In this document: positions 19,635-28,942 of the stretch, in pieces
Layout: every line of letters starts with the position of its first letter
How positions within the stretch are numbered: the stretch's first letter is position 1
From: Bartonella sp. AU18XJBT
GTDB lineage: Bacteria > Pseudomonadota > Alphaproteobacteria > Rhizobiales > Rhizobiaceae
NCBI RefSeq assembly: GCF_028618595.1
Contig: NZ_JAQITE010000010.1
Coordinates: 1 to 60,430 of the forward strand
DNA: 60,430 nucleotides
Reading direction: 5' to 3'
Translations under genes and position numbers: made by a program
Notes under the pieces: model-generated
Database searches by the model: none
Told to the model about the DNA's origin: nothing
What the model saw: only the letters and a program-made list of their open reading frames with translations

Positions 19635-20823
19635 TTGTTCCTTAAAGATTGCTGTGGTTTCAGGTGAGGAATCTGGTGATTTACTTGGAGCAGATTTGAT
19701 TTCTTGTTTATCACAACAAACAGGGTGCAATATTCATTTGATTGGTGTTGGGGGGAGGCATTTAAAGGCATTAGGTTTAAAAAGCTTTTTTGATTCCCAT
19801 GATATTGCTTTAATAGGTTTGAAGGAGGTGTTGAAAAAACTGCCTTTATTGCTGAGGCATATTCGCAATTTATCCAAATTTATTGCACAAGAACAACCTG
19901 ATTGCCTCATTATTATTGATAGTCCTGATTTTACCCATCGTGTTGCAAAAAAGGTGCGCGTTTTAGCGCCCTCTATTCCTATTATTAAATATGTTGCACC
20001 AACCGTTTGGGCATGGAGGCCAGAACGTGCAAAAGCTATGTGTGGATTTGTTGATCATGTTTTAGCGGTTTTTCCTTTTGAAGAAAAGATTATGCAAGAT
20101 TTGGGAGGTCCTGCCACAACCTATGTTGGACATCATCTTTTAACATATCCTCCCCTTTTGAGAGTTCAATCAGAAAAAGAGTGCCAATTAAAACAAAGAA
20201 ATTTGATCGATACACAAAAATCATCTCCTAGATTAGTTATTCTGCCAGGATCACGCAATTCAGAAATTCGTTCCTTAATGCCTATTTTTCAAAAAACAGT
20301 AGAGATGCTTGTACAACGTATTCCTCATTTACGTATTATTTTACCAACCTTACCTCATTTGGTAGATAGAATTCGTGACTTTATACAAGGTTGGAAAAGC
20401 AAGATAGAAATTGTAGTTGGTGAAGATGAAAAATGGCGTGCTTTTGCACAAGCAGATGTTGCTCTTGCTGCACATGGAACTGTTTCACTTGAATTAGCGT
20501 TAGCAAAAATCCCTATGGTTCTTTGCTATAAACTTGATCGCTTTTCTAAATTATTTATTTTTCCTAAAATGATGTTATGGAGTGCTGCTCTTCCCAATAT
20601 TATTGCTGATAAGCCTATTGTACCGGAATATTTGAATGAATTTCTACGCCCAGGCATGTTAGCAAGACAAGTAGAACAACTTTTGTATAATCCTTTAATA
20701 CGACAGGCACAACTTGATTCCTTTGAGATGCTAAAACAGAAAATGAAAACTGAAGTGCCATCGGGGGGTGTTGGCGCACAAACAATTATCACTCTTTTAA
20801 AAAGCAGGAATAAAATTGTATAA
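19627..20823 (+). CDS. lpxB: Lipid-A-disaccharide synthase
   Basis: LpxB condenses lipid X with UDP-diacylglucosamine to form the lipid A disaccharide. The 398-residue glycosyltransferase (GT19) shows SGEESGDLLGADLI at the N-terminus, LIIIDSPDFTHRVAKKVR, YVAPTVWAWRPERAK and the LPGSRNSEI motif, then AHGTVSLELAL near the C-terminus. ATG at 19627 is preferred because AAAGG lies 7 bases upstream; an in-frame TTG at 19612 precedes that site. It is the last gene of the lipid A block and converges on the ABC importer. Confidence 0.97.
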   Translation: MNNCSLKIAVVSGEESGDLLGADLISCLSQQTGCNIHLIGVGGRHLKALGLKSFFDSHDIALIGLKEVLKKLPLLLRHIRNLSKFIAQEQPDCLIIIDSPDFTHRVAKKVRVLAPSIPIIKYVAPTVWAWRPERAKAMCGFVDHVLAVFPFEEKIMQDLGGPATTYVGHHLLTYPPLLRVQSEKECQLKQRNLIDTQKSSPRLVILPGSRNSEIRSLMPIFQKTVEMLVQRIPHLRIILPTLPHLVDRIRDFIQGWKSKIEIVVGEDEKWRAFAQADVALAAHGTVSLELALAKIPMVLCYKLDRFSKLFIFPKMMLWSAALPNIIADKPIVPEYLNEFLRPGMLARQVEQLLYNPLIRQAQLDSFEMLKQKMKTEVPSGGVGAQTIITLLKSRNKIV

Positions 20824-20829
20824 TAATGA

Positions 20830-21603
20830 TTAATATTTAATTTTAGCAAGAAAATTACAAGCACGTTGGCTTTTAGGATTGGTAAAAAATTCTTCAGAGG
20901 CTGCATCTTCAACAATTTTTCCATTTTCTAGAAAGAGTATTCTTTCTGAGACTTTACGTGCGAAGCCCATTTCATGGGTAACACAAAGCATTGTGATCCC
21001 TGTATCGGCCAATCGAGCCATCACTTCCAAAACTTCTCCCACACTTTCTGGATCAAGAGCAGAGGTTGGTTCATCAAAAAGCATGACTTCAGGTTCCATA
21101 CAAAGCGCACGGGCAATCGCAACACGTTGTTGCTGCCCACCAGAAAGTTGTAAAGGATATTTTTCACAATGTTTTTCAATACCAACATGCGTTAAGTAAC
21201 GAATTGCCCGTTCTTGCGCTTGTTGTTTGGAAAGCCCTTGAACTGTCATGGGTGCTAAAATACAATTTTGTATAACGCTCATGTGGGGAAATAAATTAAA
21301 GTTCTGAAAGACCATTCCTATCTTACGAAGAACATTTTTTTGCTGTTGTATAGGAGCGGTATGGATATCAACGTTATGGATACAGATTGAACCTTTTTGT
21401 GCTTGTTCTAATTGATTAATACAACGAATTAACGTTGATTTTCCTGATCCGGATGGTCCACAAATAACGATATGCTCACCAGCTTGAACATTAAGGTTGA
21501 TATCATGTAGGACCTGAAAGTTTCCATACCATTTATTTAGATTTCGAATAGAGATTACAGGGTTTTCACTGTGAGAGATCGATTTATTATTTTTCAAATT
21601 CAT
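20830..21603 (-). CDS. Polar amino-acid ABC transporter, ATP-binding protein
   Basis: This 257-residue ATPase powers the importer encoded upstream. It has Walker A GPSGSGKST, the ABC signature LSGGQQQRVAIARA, Walker B VMLFDEPTSALDPE and the switch histidine in CVTHEMGFARKV. These features fit the GlnQ/ArtP/HisP (PAAT) family. It is the distal gene of a minus-strand unit in the order binding proteins, two permeases, ATPase, and is 79 bases beyond the second permease. Confidence 0.95.
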   Translation of the reverse strand: MNLKNNKSISHSENPVISIRNLNKWYGNFQVLHDINLNVQAGEHIVICGPSGSGKSTLIRCINQLEQAQKGSICIHNVDIHTAPIQQQKNVLRKIGMVFQNFNLFPHMSVIQNCILAPMTVQGLSKQQAQERAIRYLTHVGIEKHCEKYPLQLSGGQQQRVAIARALCMEPEVMLFDEPTSALDPESVGEVLEVMARLADTGITMLCVTHEMGFARKVSERILFLENGKIVEDAASEEFFTNPKSQRACNFLAKIKY

Positions 21604-21682
21604 CTTATTTTATTCTTTCATGGATGAAGAACTTGATTAATTCAACATTTTGGTTTGGTAAAGTTTTTTATGATCATTTTAT

Positions 21683-22390
21683 TTATCGTAAATATCGAGT
21701 GAGGCGTTGCTCGATAAAAACAATAAAACGATGAATGAGTTCAACGATAAAGAGATAGATAAGAGCAGCCCAAACGTAAACTTGAAAATCGAAAGTCCGT
21801 GAATAAGTGAGTTTAGCAACCCCCATTAAATCATAAACAGTAATAAGTGAGGCAAGAGCACTGGATTTAATCATTAAAATCAACTCATTTCCTAGGGGGC
21901 GTAATGCTACAATCATTGCTTGTGGAAGAATAACTCTAAAAAATGTGACAGAGTTGCTTAAACCTAAAGCTTTTGATGCTTCACGTTGTCCAGTTGTTAC
22001 GGATAGAAAACTTCCTTTAAAAATCTCAGATTGATAGGCAGCAGAATTGAGTGTAAAAATAAAAAGACAACAATACCATGCATTTTGAAAAAACCACCAT
22101 AGCCCCATTTGTTGCCATAAACTGTTCATTGAACCAAGCCCATAATAAAAAAGAAAGAGTTGAGCTAATAAAGGAGAGCCACGGAAAAAATAGACATAAG
22201 CATTTGAAAAATATTGTAAAAATGTATTCTTTGATAGACGTGCAAAAGCAATAAGCATACCAAGAAAAAGACCTAGAGAACAAGAAATAGAAACAAGCTC
22301 AACAGTAACAATGAAGCCATTAATAAATTTTGGTCCATAATGACTTAAAAGATCAGGATTAAAAAGGAAATAAAGCCACTCAGGAATCAT
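21683..22390 (-). CDS. Polar amino-acid ABC transporter, permease (M subunit type)
   Basis: The 235-residue membrane protein belongs to the His/Glu/Gln/Arg/opine permease family. It has about five hydrophobic segments and the cytoplasmic EAA loop that contacts the ATPase: REASKALGLSNSVTFFRVILPQA. Its ATG overlaps the stop of the other permease by 4 bases, so the two are translationally coupled and probably form a heterodimer. Which of the pair matches HisQ or HisM cannot be fixed by eye. Confidence 0.92.
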   Translation of the reverse strand: MIPEWLYFLFNPDLLSHYGPKFINGFIVTVELVSISCSLGLFLGMLIAFARLSKNTFLQYFSNAYVYFFRGSPLLAQLFLFYYGLGSMNSLWQQMGLWWFFQNAWYCCLFIFTLNSAAYQSEIFKGSFLSVTTGQREASKALGLSNSVTFFRVILPQAMIVALRPLGNELILMIKSSALASLITVYDLMGVAKLTYSRTFDFQVYVWAALIYLFIVELIHRFIVFIEQRLTRYLR

Positions 22391-23124
22391 TGACCTAGCA
22401 CCTTTTTATAGCCTATTTGAGTGTATGTTTCTAAATGGCGTAGGATTGCAGTAAAAAACGCTGAAAATAACAAATAGAGTAAGCATGCTACAAAATAAAA
22501 TAGCATGGGTTTATTGGTAGCAGCGACAGCTAGATTCGTTTGTCGCATGAGGTCAACAAGTGCGATGGTAGAAACAAGGGATGTATCTTTCAGTAAAGTA
22601 AGCCAATTATTAGAAAGTCCTGGCAAGGCATTTCGGATGAGCTGAGGGAAGACAATACGAAAAAATGTGGTTGATCGTGAAAGTCCTAAAGCTTTAGCCG
22701 CTTCATATTGACCTTTATCAAAAATATTAAATGCTCCAAGCCAAACTTCACAAGAAAAAGCTGCAAGAACCATACTAAGAGCAAGAACACCAGCAACAAA
22801 AGCATTGATACTGAACATGATTTCAAAATTAAAATAATCAAATAAATTTTGAATAAGGCTTTGTAATCCGTAGTAAACTAAAAACAAAGTTAAAAGCTCT
22901 GGTAGCCCACGAAATACCATTGAAAAGAGGCGTGCCATAGCTTTGGCTATCTTAATATTGGATCGAATCATCACTGCATTTAGAAGTCCTAGAGGAAAGC
23001 CTAGAAGGCCACAACATAATGCCAATGACAAAGTCATTCCTGCACTGGAAACTATAACTGCTCCCCATCCACCATTGCTAAATGATAGCAATGCTAAATT
23101 TTCAATCATTCTTGTGTTCCTCAT
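22387..23124 (-). CDS. Polar amino-acid ABC transporter, permease (Q subunit type)
   Basis: This 245-residue permease is the partner of the gene overlapping its 3' end. Several hydrophobic segments and the EAA motif YEAAKALGLSRSTTFFRIVFPQL identify it as the same family. A GLPELLTLFLVYYG segment near the middle is typical of this group. It follows the first binding-protein gene after about 65 bases on the minus strand, consistent with one operon. Confidence 0.92.
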   Translation of the reverse strand: MRNTRMIENLALLSFSNGGWGAVIVSSAGMTLSLALCCGLLGFPLGLLNAVMIRSNIKIAKAMARLFSMVFRGLPELLTLFLVYYGLQSLIQNLFDYFNFEIMFSINAFVAGVLALSMVLAAFSCEVWLGAFNIFDKGQYEAAKALGLSRSTTFFRIVFPQLIRNALPGLSNNWLTLLKDTSLVSTIALVDLMRQTNLAVAATNKPMLFYFVACLLYLLFSAFFTAILRHLETYTQIGYKKVLGQ

Positions 23125-23188
23125 GAAAGAGTTAGATAATATTTTTTATCAACAACCAGCGGGTTTTATTTAAATATTATATTGATAT

Positions 23189-23941
23189 TTAATAAACATC
23201 ACTTGTAAAATATTTTCTCATAATTTTTTCATAAGTTCCATCCAAACGAATCTCTTTTAGAGCCTCATTGAACTTATTTTTAAGATCATTATTATTTTGA
23301 CGGACTGCAATTGCAACAGGAAATCTTGTTTTTTCTAGAGTTCCCAAGAAGAGACAGCAATCTTTTCCTTCATTTTTAAGCCAATTTAATGCTTGTAATT
23401 TATCAACAATAACCACATCAAGTCGATGATTTAAAAGGTCACGATTCACTTCTATTGTGGAAGGATAGAGTTTTATTTTCACCTCTTCAGAGGCATAATG
23501 ATCCTCTGCATAGAAAGCTTGTGTTGTATTTGATTGCACACCAAGATTTTTGCCTTTAAAATCTTTTGTCGAGATTTCTTTAATTCCCGAAGCTTTGGTA
23601 ACAATAACAGCCAGTTCTGTATCGTAGTAAGGATCTGTAAAGTCAATTTTTTGTAAGCGCTCTTGTGTGAGAGAGAGGGAAGCAATGATAGCATCATATT
23701 TTTTTGCAATAAGTCCAGGGATCATTCCCTCGAAGTCTTGTGTAACGATAGTACACTCAATATTCATTTTTTTACAAAGTGCATAAGATATATCAATATC
23801 AAGTCCCTGCAGTTTATTATTTGAGTCAATATAACTAAAGGGAGGGTAGGTGCCTTCACTCGCAATTCTTAATGTTTTTGCATCAGCCAATTGGGTGAAT
23901 AGTAAGGCGCTTATTATAAGAGCTCCTGCTAATAATTTCAT
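23189..23941 (-). CDS. Periplasmic amino-acid-binding protein, copy 1 (operon copy)
   Basis: The 250-residue family 3 solute-binding protein captures a polar or basic amino acid for the importer. A signal peptide of about 21 residues ends at QLADAK. The mature domain shows YPPFSYIDSNN, LDIDISYALCKKM, and FTDPYY, typical of the lysine/arginine/histidine/glutamine group. Substrate choice cannot be read reliably. AGGAG lies 6 bases before the ATG. A near-duplicate lies 406 bases upstream. Confidence 0.93.
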   Translation of the reverse strand: MKLLAGALIISALLFTQLADAKTLRIASEGTYPPFSYIDSNNKLQGLDIDISYALCKKMNIECTIVTQDFEGMIPGLIAKKYDAIIASLSLTQERLQKIDFTDPYYDTELAVIVTKASGIKEISTKDFKGKNLGVQSNTTQAFYAEDHYASEEVKIKLYPSTIEVNRDLLNHRLDVVIVDKLQALNWLKNEGKDCCLFLGTLEKTRFPVAIAVRQNNNDLKNKFNEALKEIRLDGTYEKIMRKYFTSDVY

Positions 23942-23987
23942 GATGTTCTCCTATTGGATAAGCGGGCAAATATGAGATCATTATGTT

Positions 23988-24016
23988 TTTATAATCTGTA
24001 AGCTTTTTGGGAGCAA
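23988..24016 (-). promoter_or_regulatory. Promoter of binding-protein copy 1
   Basis: Read on the minus strand, TTGCTC (24011-24016) and TATAAA (23988-23993) are 17 bases apart. The same two boxes with the same spacing stand before copy 2, and this conservation between diverging duplicates supports function. Confidence 0.6.
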
Positions 24017-24347
24017 TTCAAAAATTTACTGATGTTTATTTTAGATTATTATGTTGGATATTATTATCAAAAAAATTATCTTTTTTATTGATAAAAAAAG
24101 AATAAATATCTTATTGATTGTATGACAGATCAACTTTCACGAAATGATTGATTTGAATCATTTCATGGGTAAAAATTAAAGATTTTTCTTGAAAATAAGG
24201 CTATTCAATTTGAACATAAAGAAAAAATTGGATTTTGATAAATGTAAATTTTCTTATAAAAACGCCGAATTTCCAATTATACTCGCATCTAAAGAGTTAA
24301 AAAATACTCCTTAAATATACAGATTGAATTTTAGTTCAGAGTGATAT
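24017..24347. other. Spacer between the two binding-protein genes
   Basis: This AT-rich stretch holds the upstream part of the copy 1 promoter region. It also has a perfect 9-base inverted repeat at 24141-24149/24156-24164 with a 6-base loop. No T tract follows the stem on the minus strand, so it could be a protein-binding palindrome or a weak transcript end for copy 2. No coding sequence was seen. Confidence 0.4.
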
Positions 24348-25100
24348 CTAATCGATATCGAAAGTAAAATATTTTTTCATAATTTTCTCATAGGTTCCAT
24401 CGGCGCGGATTTCTTCTATTGCTTTATTAAAACTGTTTTTAAGATCATTATTATTTTGACGAAGTGCAATTGCAACAGGAAACTTTGTTTCTTCTAAAGT
24501 TCCTAAGAGGAAACAGCAATCTTTTCCTTCATTTTCAAGCCAATTTAATGCTTTTAATTTATCAAAGATGACGATATCAAGCCGGTGGCTTAAAAGATCA
24601 CGATTAACTTCTATTGCTGTAGGATAAAGTTTGATATTCACTCCTTCAGAAGCATAATGATCTTCTGCATATGCAGCTTGTGTTGTGTTCGATTGTACTC
24701 CAAGATTTTTATCTCTAAAGGCTTGTGTTGAGATTTCTTTAATTTCCGAATTTTTGGTAACGATAACAGCGAGTACAGTGTTGTAGTAAGGATCTGTAAA
24801 ATCAATTTTTTGTAAGCGCTCTTTTGTAGGGGAAAGAGAAGAAACGATAGCATCGTATTTCTTGGCAAGAAGACCGGGAATCATCCCCTCGAAATCTTGT
24901 GTGACAATAGTACATTCAACATTCATTTTTTTACAAAGCGCATAAGATATATCAATATCAAACCCTTGAAGTTCGTTATTTGAGTCAATATAACTAAAAG
25001 GTGGATAAGAAGCATCGCTTGCAATTTTCAGCGTTTGAGAATTGGCCGATAGGGTAAACAGTGTCGCGCTCATTATAAGAGCTCCTGCTAATAATTTCAT
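24348..25100 (-). CDS. Periplasmic amino-acid-binding protein, copy 2 (tandem paralogue)
   Basis: This 250-residue protein aligns end to end without gaps with copy 1 and is identical at most positions. It keeps the same signal peptide start (MKLLAGALI), YPPFSYIDSNN and FTDPYY. Differences cluster around the signal peptide cleavage region and in scattered surface positions, for example TEL to TVL after the FTDPYY motif. It has its own promoter and ribosome-binding site (AGGAG). Having two receptors for one membrane complex is known in this transporter family (for example LAO and HisJ) and can widen substrate range; that is an inference here. Confidence 0.92.
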   Translation of the reverse strand: MKLLAGALIMSATLFTLSANSQTLKIASDASYPPFSYIDSNNELQGFDIDISYALCKKMNVECTIVTQDFEGMIPGLLAKKYDAIVSSLSPTKERLQKIDFTDPYYNTVLAVIVTKNSEIKEISTQAFRDKNLGVQSNTTQAAYAEDHYASEGVNIKLYPTAIEVNRDLLSHRLDIVIFDKLKALNWLENEGKDCCFLLGTLEETKFPVAIALRQNNNDLKNSFNKAIEEIRADGTYEKIMKKYFTFDID

Positions 25101-25147
25101 GATGTTCTCCTATTAGATAAGCTGGCAAATATGAAACCATCATAAAT

Positions 25148-25176
25148 TTTATAATCTGTAAGCTCTTTTGGAGCAA
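25148..25176 (-). promoter_or_regulatory. Promoter of binding-protein copy 2
   Basis: On the minus strand TTGCTC (25171-25176) and TATAAA (25148-25153) are spaced by 17 bases, exactly as in copy 1. The sequence between the -10 box and the ATG is also conserved between the copies. Confidence 0.6.
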
Positions 25177-25810
25177 TGCAAAAAATTTATCTGTGTTCAT
25201 TTTGTTATCATTATGCAGGATATCATTATCAAAAAATGATTTATTCTTATCAAGTATGGGAATAAAAAATACAGGAAAGAAGTATACCTCTTTCTGATTA
25301 TAGGATGATTTTAAATAATTTTATTTAAAAATTAATAATTTATCTTTGAAAGAAAAATTATTAATTTAAATACAAAGAAAATTTCTGCTCTTAACAGGAA
25401 AAAATGTAAAGTATTTTTATTCTAATCTACTTGAAGAGAGATAAGAAGTTTTGGCATCTTAGAGAAGTACTTAATATAAGCCTTTTGCAATTTTATCTGG
25501 AAAAGATAGAAAGAAAAATTCTGACATTGCTAGATTTTAATATGTAATAAGGCTTTTAAACATGAGGGAATGATAGGGAATACATTTTCATTAAAGATAA
25601 TGAGGATTATAAGGTAAAATTTTCAATTTCTTTTTGCTAAATGTTTAGCTAATTCGCAGAAGAGTATTCTCAATTTATTTACAGAGCTAATTATTTACAG
25701 AGCTAAAACTTAGAATTTTTTAGTAAATTTTTATGATGATGCTATCTCGGTAGAAAGAGCTTTAAAATTACGTTTTATAAAAATTCCTAAAGGATGTTTT
25801 TTGATTACTC
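25177..25810. other. Long AT-rich gap before gltA, no protein gene seen
   Basis: No open frame with a credible start was found. An AT-only 13-base inverted repeat lies at 25329-25341/25355-25367. The stretch is followed on the plus strand by a strong terminator-like hairpin at 25811-25850, so an untranslated RNA here is possible. Confidence 0.4.
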
Positions 25811-25850
25811 TCAATAAAGCTTCAGTAGATTGAAGCTTTATTGATTTCTT
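25811..25850 (+). terminator. Intrinsic terminator-like hairpin facing the plus strand
   Basis: A perfect 14-base stem (25811-25824 with 25831-25844, core AATAAAGCTTCA) has a 6-base loop and is followed on the plus strand by TTTCTTTTTT. On the minus strand, where it lies just after the gltA stop, no T run follows. It therefore looks like a plus-strand terminator, although it may also end gltA mRNA. Confidence 0.6.
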
Positions 25851-25852
25851 TT

Positions 25853-27148
25853 TTAATTTGCACGTTCATCTATAGGAATATAGTCACGCATAGCATAGCC
25901 TGTGTAGAGTTGTCGAGGACGACCAATTTTTTGTGCAGGGTCTTCAATCATTTCTTTCCATTGTGCCACCCACCCGACACTGCGCGCCAATGCAAAAAGG
26001 ACAGTAAACATCTCAGTTGGAAAACCTAGAGCTTTTAATGTAATGCCGGAATAGAAATCAACATTGGGATAAAGTTTTTTCTCAATAAAATATTCATCAC
26101 TTAAGGCAATGTTTTCAAGTTCTATTGCAATATCAAAAAGCGGGTCATCTTGAATGTTGAGTTCTTTTAAAACTTTATGACAGGTTTTTTGCATGATTTT
26201 TGCGCGTGGATCATAATTTTTATAGACGCGGTGCCCAAAGCCCATAAGGCGGAAAGGATCATTTTTATCTTTTGCACGTGCAATAAATTCAGGAATTCTT
26301 TTAATAGAACCTATTTCTTGTAGCATTTTTAGACATGCTTCATTGGCACCACCATGTGCTGGTCCCCAAAGGCATGCAACACCTGCTGCAATACAGGCAA
26401 ACGGATTAGCACCCGAGGATCCAGCAAGACGTACAGTAGATGTAGAAGCATTTTGCTCATGATCTGCATGAAGGATAAAGATTTGATCCATCGCCCGAGC
26501 AAGCACAGGGTTTGTTTTATATTCTTCACAAGGAACAGCAAAGCACATACGGAGGAAATTTGCGGCGTAACTAAGATCATTACGTGGATAAACAAATGCT
26601 TGTCCGATACTGTATTTATAGGCCATAGCAGCAAGCGTTGGAACTTTTGAGATAAGACGAACAGAAGCAATCATTCTCTGGTGAGGATCTGTAATATCAA
26701 TAGAGTCGTGATAAAACGCAGACATAGCGCCAAGGCAGGCAACCATGACGGCCATAGGATGAGAATCACGACGGAAGCCTTGGAAGAAGCGTGCAAACTG
26801 TTCGTGTACCATGGTATGCTGCATAATACATCGATCAAATTCATTTTTTTCTTGCTGTGTTGGGAGTTCTCCATAAAGTAAAAGATAACAACTTTCGAGA
26901 AAGTCTCCTTTCTCAGCCAATTGATCAATAGGATAACCACGATAAAGCAATATGCCTTTATCACCGTCGATATAAGTAATTTTTGATTCACAAGAAGCTG
27001 TTGAAGTAAAACCAGGATCATAAGTAAAAATATCGGTTTTTTTGTAGAGAGAAGCAATTTCAACGACCTCAGGTCCAATCGTACCTTTACGCAAGGGAAG
27101 CTCTACTTTTTTATCATTCACAATAATATATGCGTTATTCTCGGACAT
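25853..27148 (-). CDS. gltA: Citrate synthase
   Basis: GltA condenses acetyl-CoA with oxaloacetate to start the TCA cycle. The 431-residue type II enzyme shows the N-terminal domain of Gram-negative hexameric forms, then [28 protein letters not shown] (catalytic histidine) and [13 protein letters not shown], with VDFYSGI near the C-terminus (catalytic aspartate). The 3' part includes the region widely used for Bartonella species typing, which supports the genus assignment. Confidence 0.98.
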   Translation of the reverse strand: MSENNAYIIVNDKKVELPLRKGTIGPEVVEIASLYKKTDIFTYDPGFTSTASCESKITYIDGDKGILLYRGYPIDQLAEKGDFLESCYLLLYGELPTQQEKNEFDRCIMQHTMVHEQFARFFQGFRRDSHPMAVMVACLGAMSAFYHDSIDITDPHQRMIASVRLISKVPTLAAMAYKYSIGQAFVYPRNDLSYAANFLRMCFAVPCEEYKTNPVLARAMDQIFILHADHEQNASTSTVRLAGSSGANPFACIAAGVACLWGPAHGGANEACLKMLQEIGSIKRIPEFIARAKDKNDPFRLMGFGHRVYKNYDPRAKIMQKTCHKVLKELNIQDDPLFDIAIELENIALSDEYFIEKKLYPNVDFYSGITLKALGFPTEMFTVLFALARSVGWVAQWKEMIEDPAQKIGRPRQLYTGYAMRDYIPIDERAN

Positions 27149-27400
27149 TCGGTATTCCTTTCAGATCCTTCACTTCTAAAAATTAAGACTCTGCTTCATC
27201 AGAGTGGGGGATGTATAGCTGAAGCTTTTCTTACTTATATTAAGGGTAGATTGCCTCTAAAAGTGAGTACATGCAATCTAAAAATATTTCCTTATTGATC
27301 ATTATTACTCAATAAAAAATGTATTTCAATGATATAACATAAAAAACTCTTTTAGAGCGCGTTAAGATATCTGTATAGATCCCTATTTGAGGAAATATAC

Positions 27401-28831
27401 TCAGTACACATCATGGGCGATAAGTTGGTCCTTGATGCGATGAAGAGATTCATCGCGTCCTAATAAAATAAGAACATCCAAAACACCTGGTGATGTTGCA
27501 CATCCTGTAAGAGCTGCGCGAAGTGGTTGGGCGATAGATCCAAATTTGAGATTCTGTGTTTGTACACAAGAGCGAAGTGTTTCATCTAGGGTTTTTGTAT
27601 CCCAAGAGAGGCAAGCATTCAGGGCAAGATAAAGATCGTTTAAAATGGTGCGTCCATTTTTATCTAAGAGCATTTGTGCTTTTTCATCAAGTTGTAAAGG
27701 GCGTTGCGTAAAAATGAAGGAGGCATTTTCAATCAGTTCGCACAGAGTTTTTGAACGTTCTTTCAAATGTGGGATTGCTTTTAAAAATTGAACACGGCGT
27801 TTTTCATCAAGTCTTTCAATAATTTGTGCTCCCCTATCGGTTTCTGGTAGAATATTAAGAGCGGCATCAAAAAGTTCTTGATCATTACTCATGCGCATAT
27901 AGTGTCCGTTGATGGAATCAAGCTTTTTGAGATCAAAACGAGCAGCACCTTTGTTAATATCCCCAATGTCAAACCAAGAAATCATATCTTTAAGTGACAT
28001 CAGTTCGTCATCACCATGACTCCAACCTAAACGGACAAGATAATTGCGCAAAGCAGCAGGAAGATATCCCATTGTCCGGTAGGCATCAACACCGAGTGCA
28101 CCATGTCGTTTTGAGAGTTTTGCACCGTTTTCACCATGGATAAGAGGAATATGGGCCATAACAGGAATGTCCCATCCCATTGCATTGAAGATAATTGTTT
28201 GGCGTGCTGCATTGGTAAGATGATCATCACCACGTATAATATGTGTGATGCCCATATCATGATCATCAACGACAACAGCATGCATATAGGTAGGCGAACC
28301 ATCAGAACGCAAAATAATAAAATCATCGAGATCTTTATTAGGGAAGCGAACGTCACCTTGGACTCGGTCATGCACAATTGTTTCTCCATCTTGTGGAGCC
28401 TTGATACGAATAACAGGCTTAATACCTTTAGGAGCTTCAGAAGTATCACGGTTGCGCCAACGTCCATCATAACGTGGTGGACGACCTTCTGCACGGGCTT
28501 TTTCACGCATTTCAGCTAACTCTTCAGGTGAAGCATAACAATAATATGCTTTGCCGTTTTTGACCAACTGTTCGGCGATTTGGCGATGACGTTCAGCACG
28601 TTCAAATTGCGAAATAGGGGCGCCATCATAACTAAGCCCCATCCAGTGCAAGCCATCTATAATAGCTTTTACAGCTGCATCTGTTGAGCGCTCTCGGTCT
28701 GTATCTTCAATTCGTAAAAGCATTTTTCCACCGGTATGTTTTGCATAAAGCCAATTAAAAAGAGCAGTACGAGCACCACCAATATGAAGGAAGCCAGTGG
28801 GTGAAGGGGCAAAACGAGTAATAACAGACAC
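27401..28831 (-). CDS. gltX: Glutamate--tRNA ligase, copy 1
   Basis: This class I synthetase (476 residues) charges tRNA-Glu and, in bacteria without GlnRS, often tRNA-Gln for later amidation by GatCAB. Its HIGH-type motif is in [19 protein letters not shown] and its KMSKS-type motif is KLSKRHGA. A second gltX lies at 37924. The two differ clearly in sequence, so they are not a recent duplication. It lies between gltA and comEC, an order seen in other Hyphomicrobiales. Confidence 0.96.
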   Translation of the reverse strand: MSVITRFAPSPTGFLHIGGARTALFNWLYAKHTGGKMLLRIEDTDRERSTDAAVKAIIDGLHWMGLSYDGAPISQFERAERHRQIAEQLVKNGKAYYCYASPEELAEMREKARAEGRPPRYDGRWRNRDTSEAPKGIKPVIRIKAPQDGETIVHDRVQGDVRFPNKDLDDFIILRSDGSPTYMHAVVVDDHDMGITHIIRGDDHLTNAARQTIIFNAMGWDIPVMAHIPLIHGENGAKLSKRHGALGVDAYRTMGYLPAALRNYLVRLGWSHGDDELMSLKDMISWFDIGDINKGAARFDLKKLDSINGHYMRMSNDQELFDAALNILPETDRGAQIIERLDEKRRVQFLKAIPHLKERSKTLCELIENASFIFTQRPLQLDEKAQMLLDKNGRTILNDLYLALNACLSWDTKTLDETLRSCVQTQNLKFGSIAQPLRAALTGCATSPGVLDVLILLGRDESLHRIKDQLIAHDVY

Positions 28832-28942
28832 GAATATTTTCCTTTAAACTAAGATATTACTTATGGAATTTTATAGAAAAGTCATGTTAACATAAGTGAT
28901 GGGGTGTGCAATAGCCGTATTGCGAGTTAAAGTGGGGGACGG

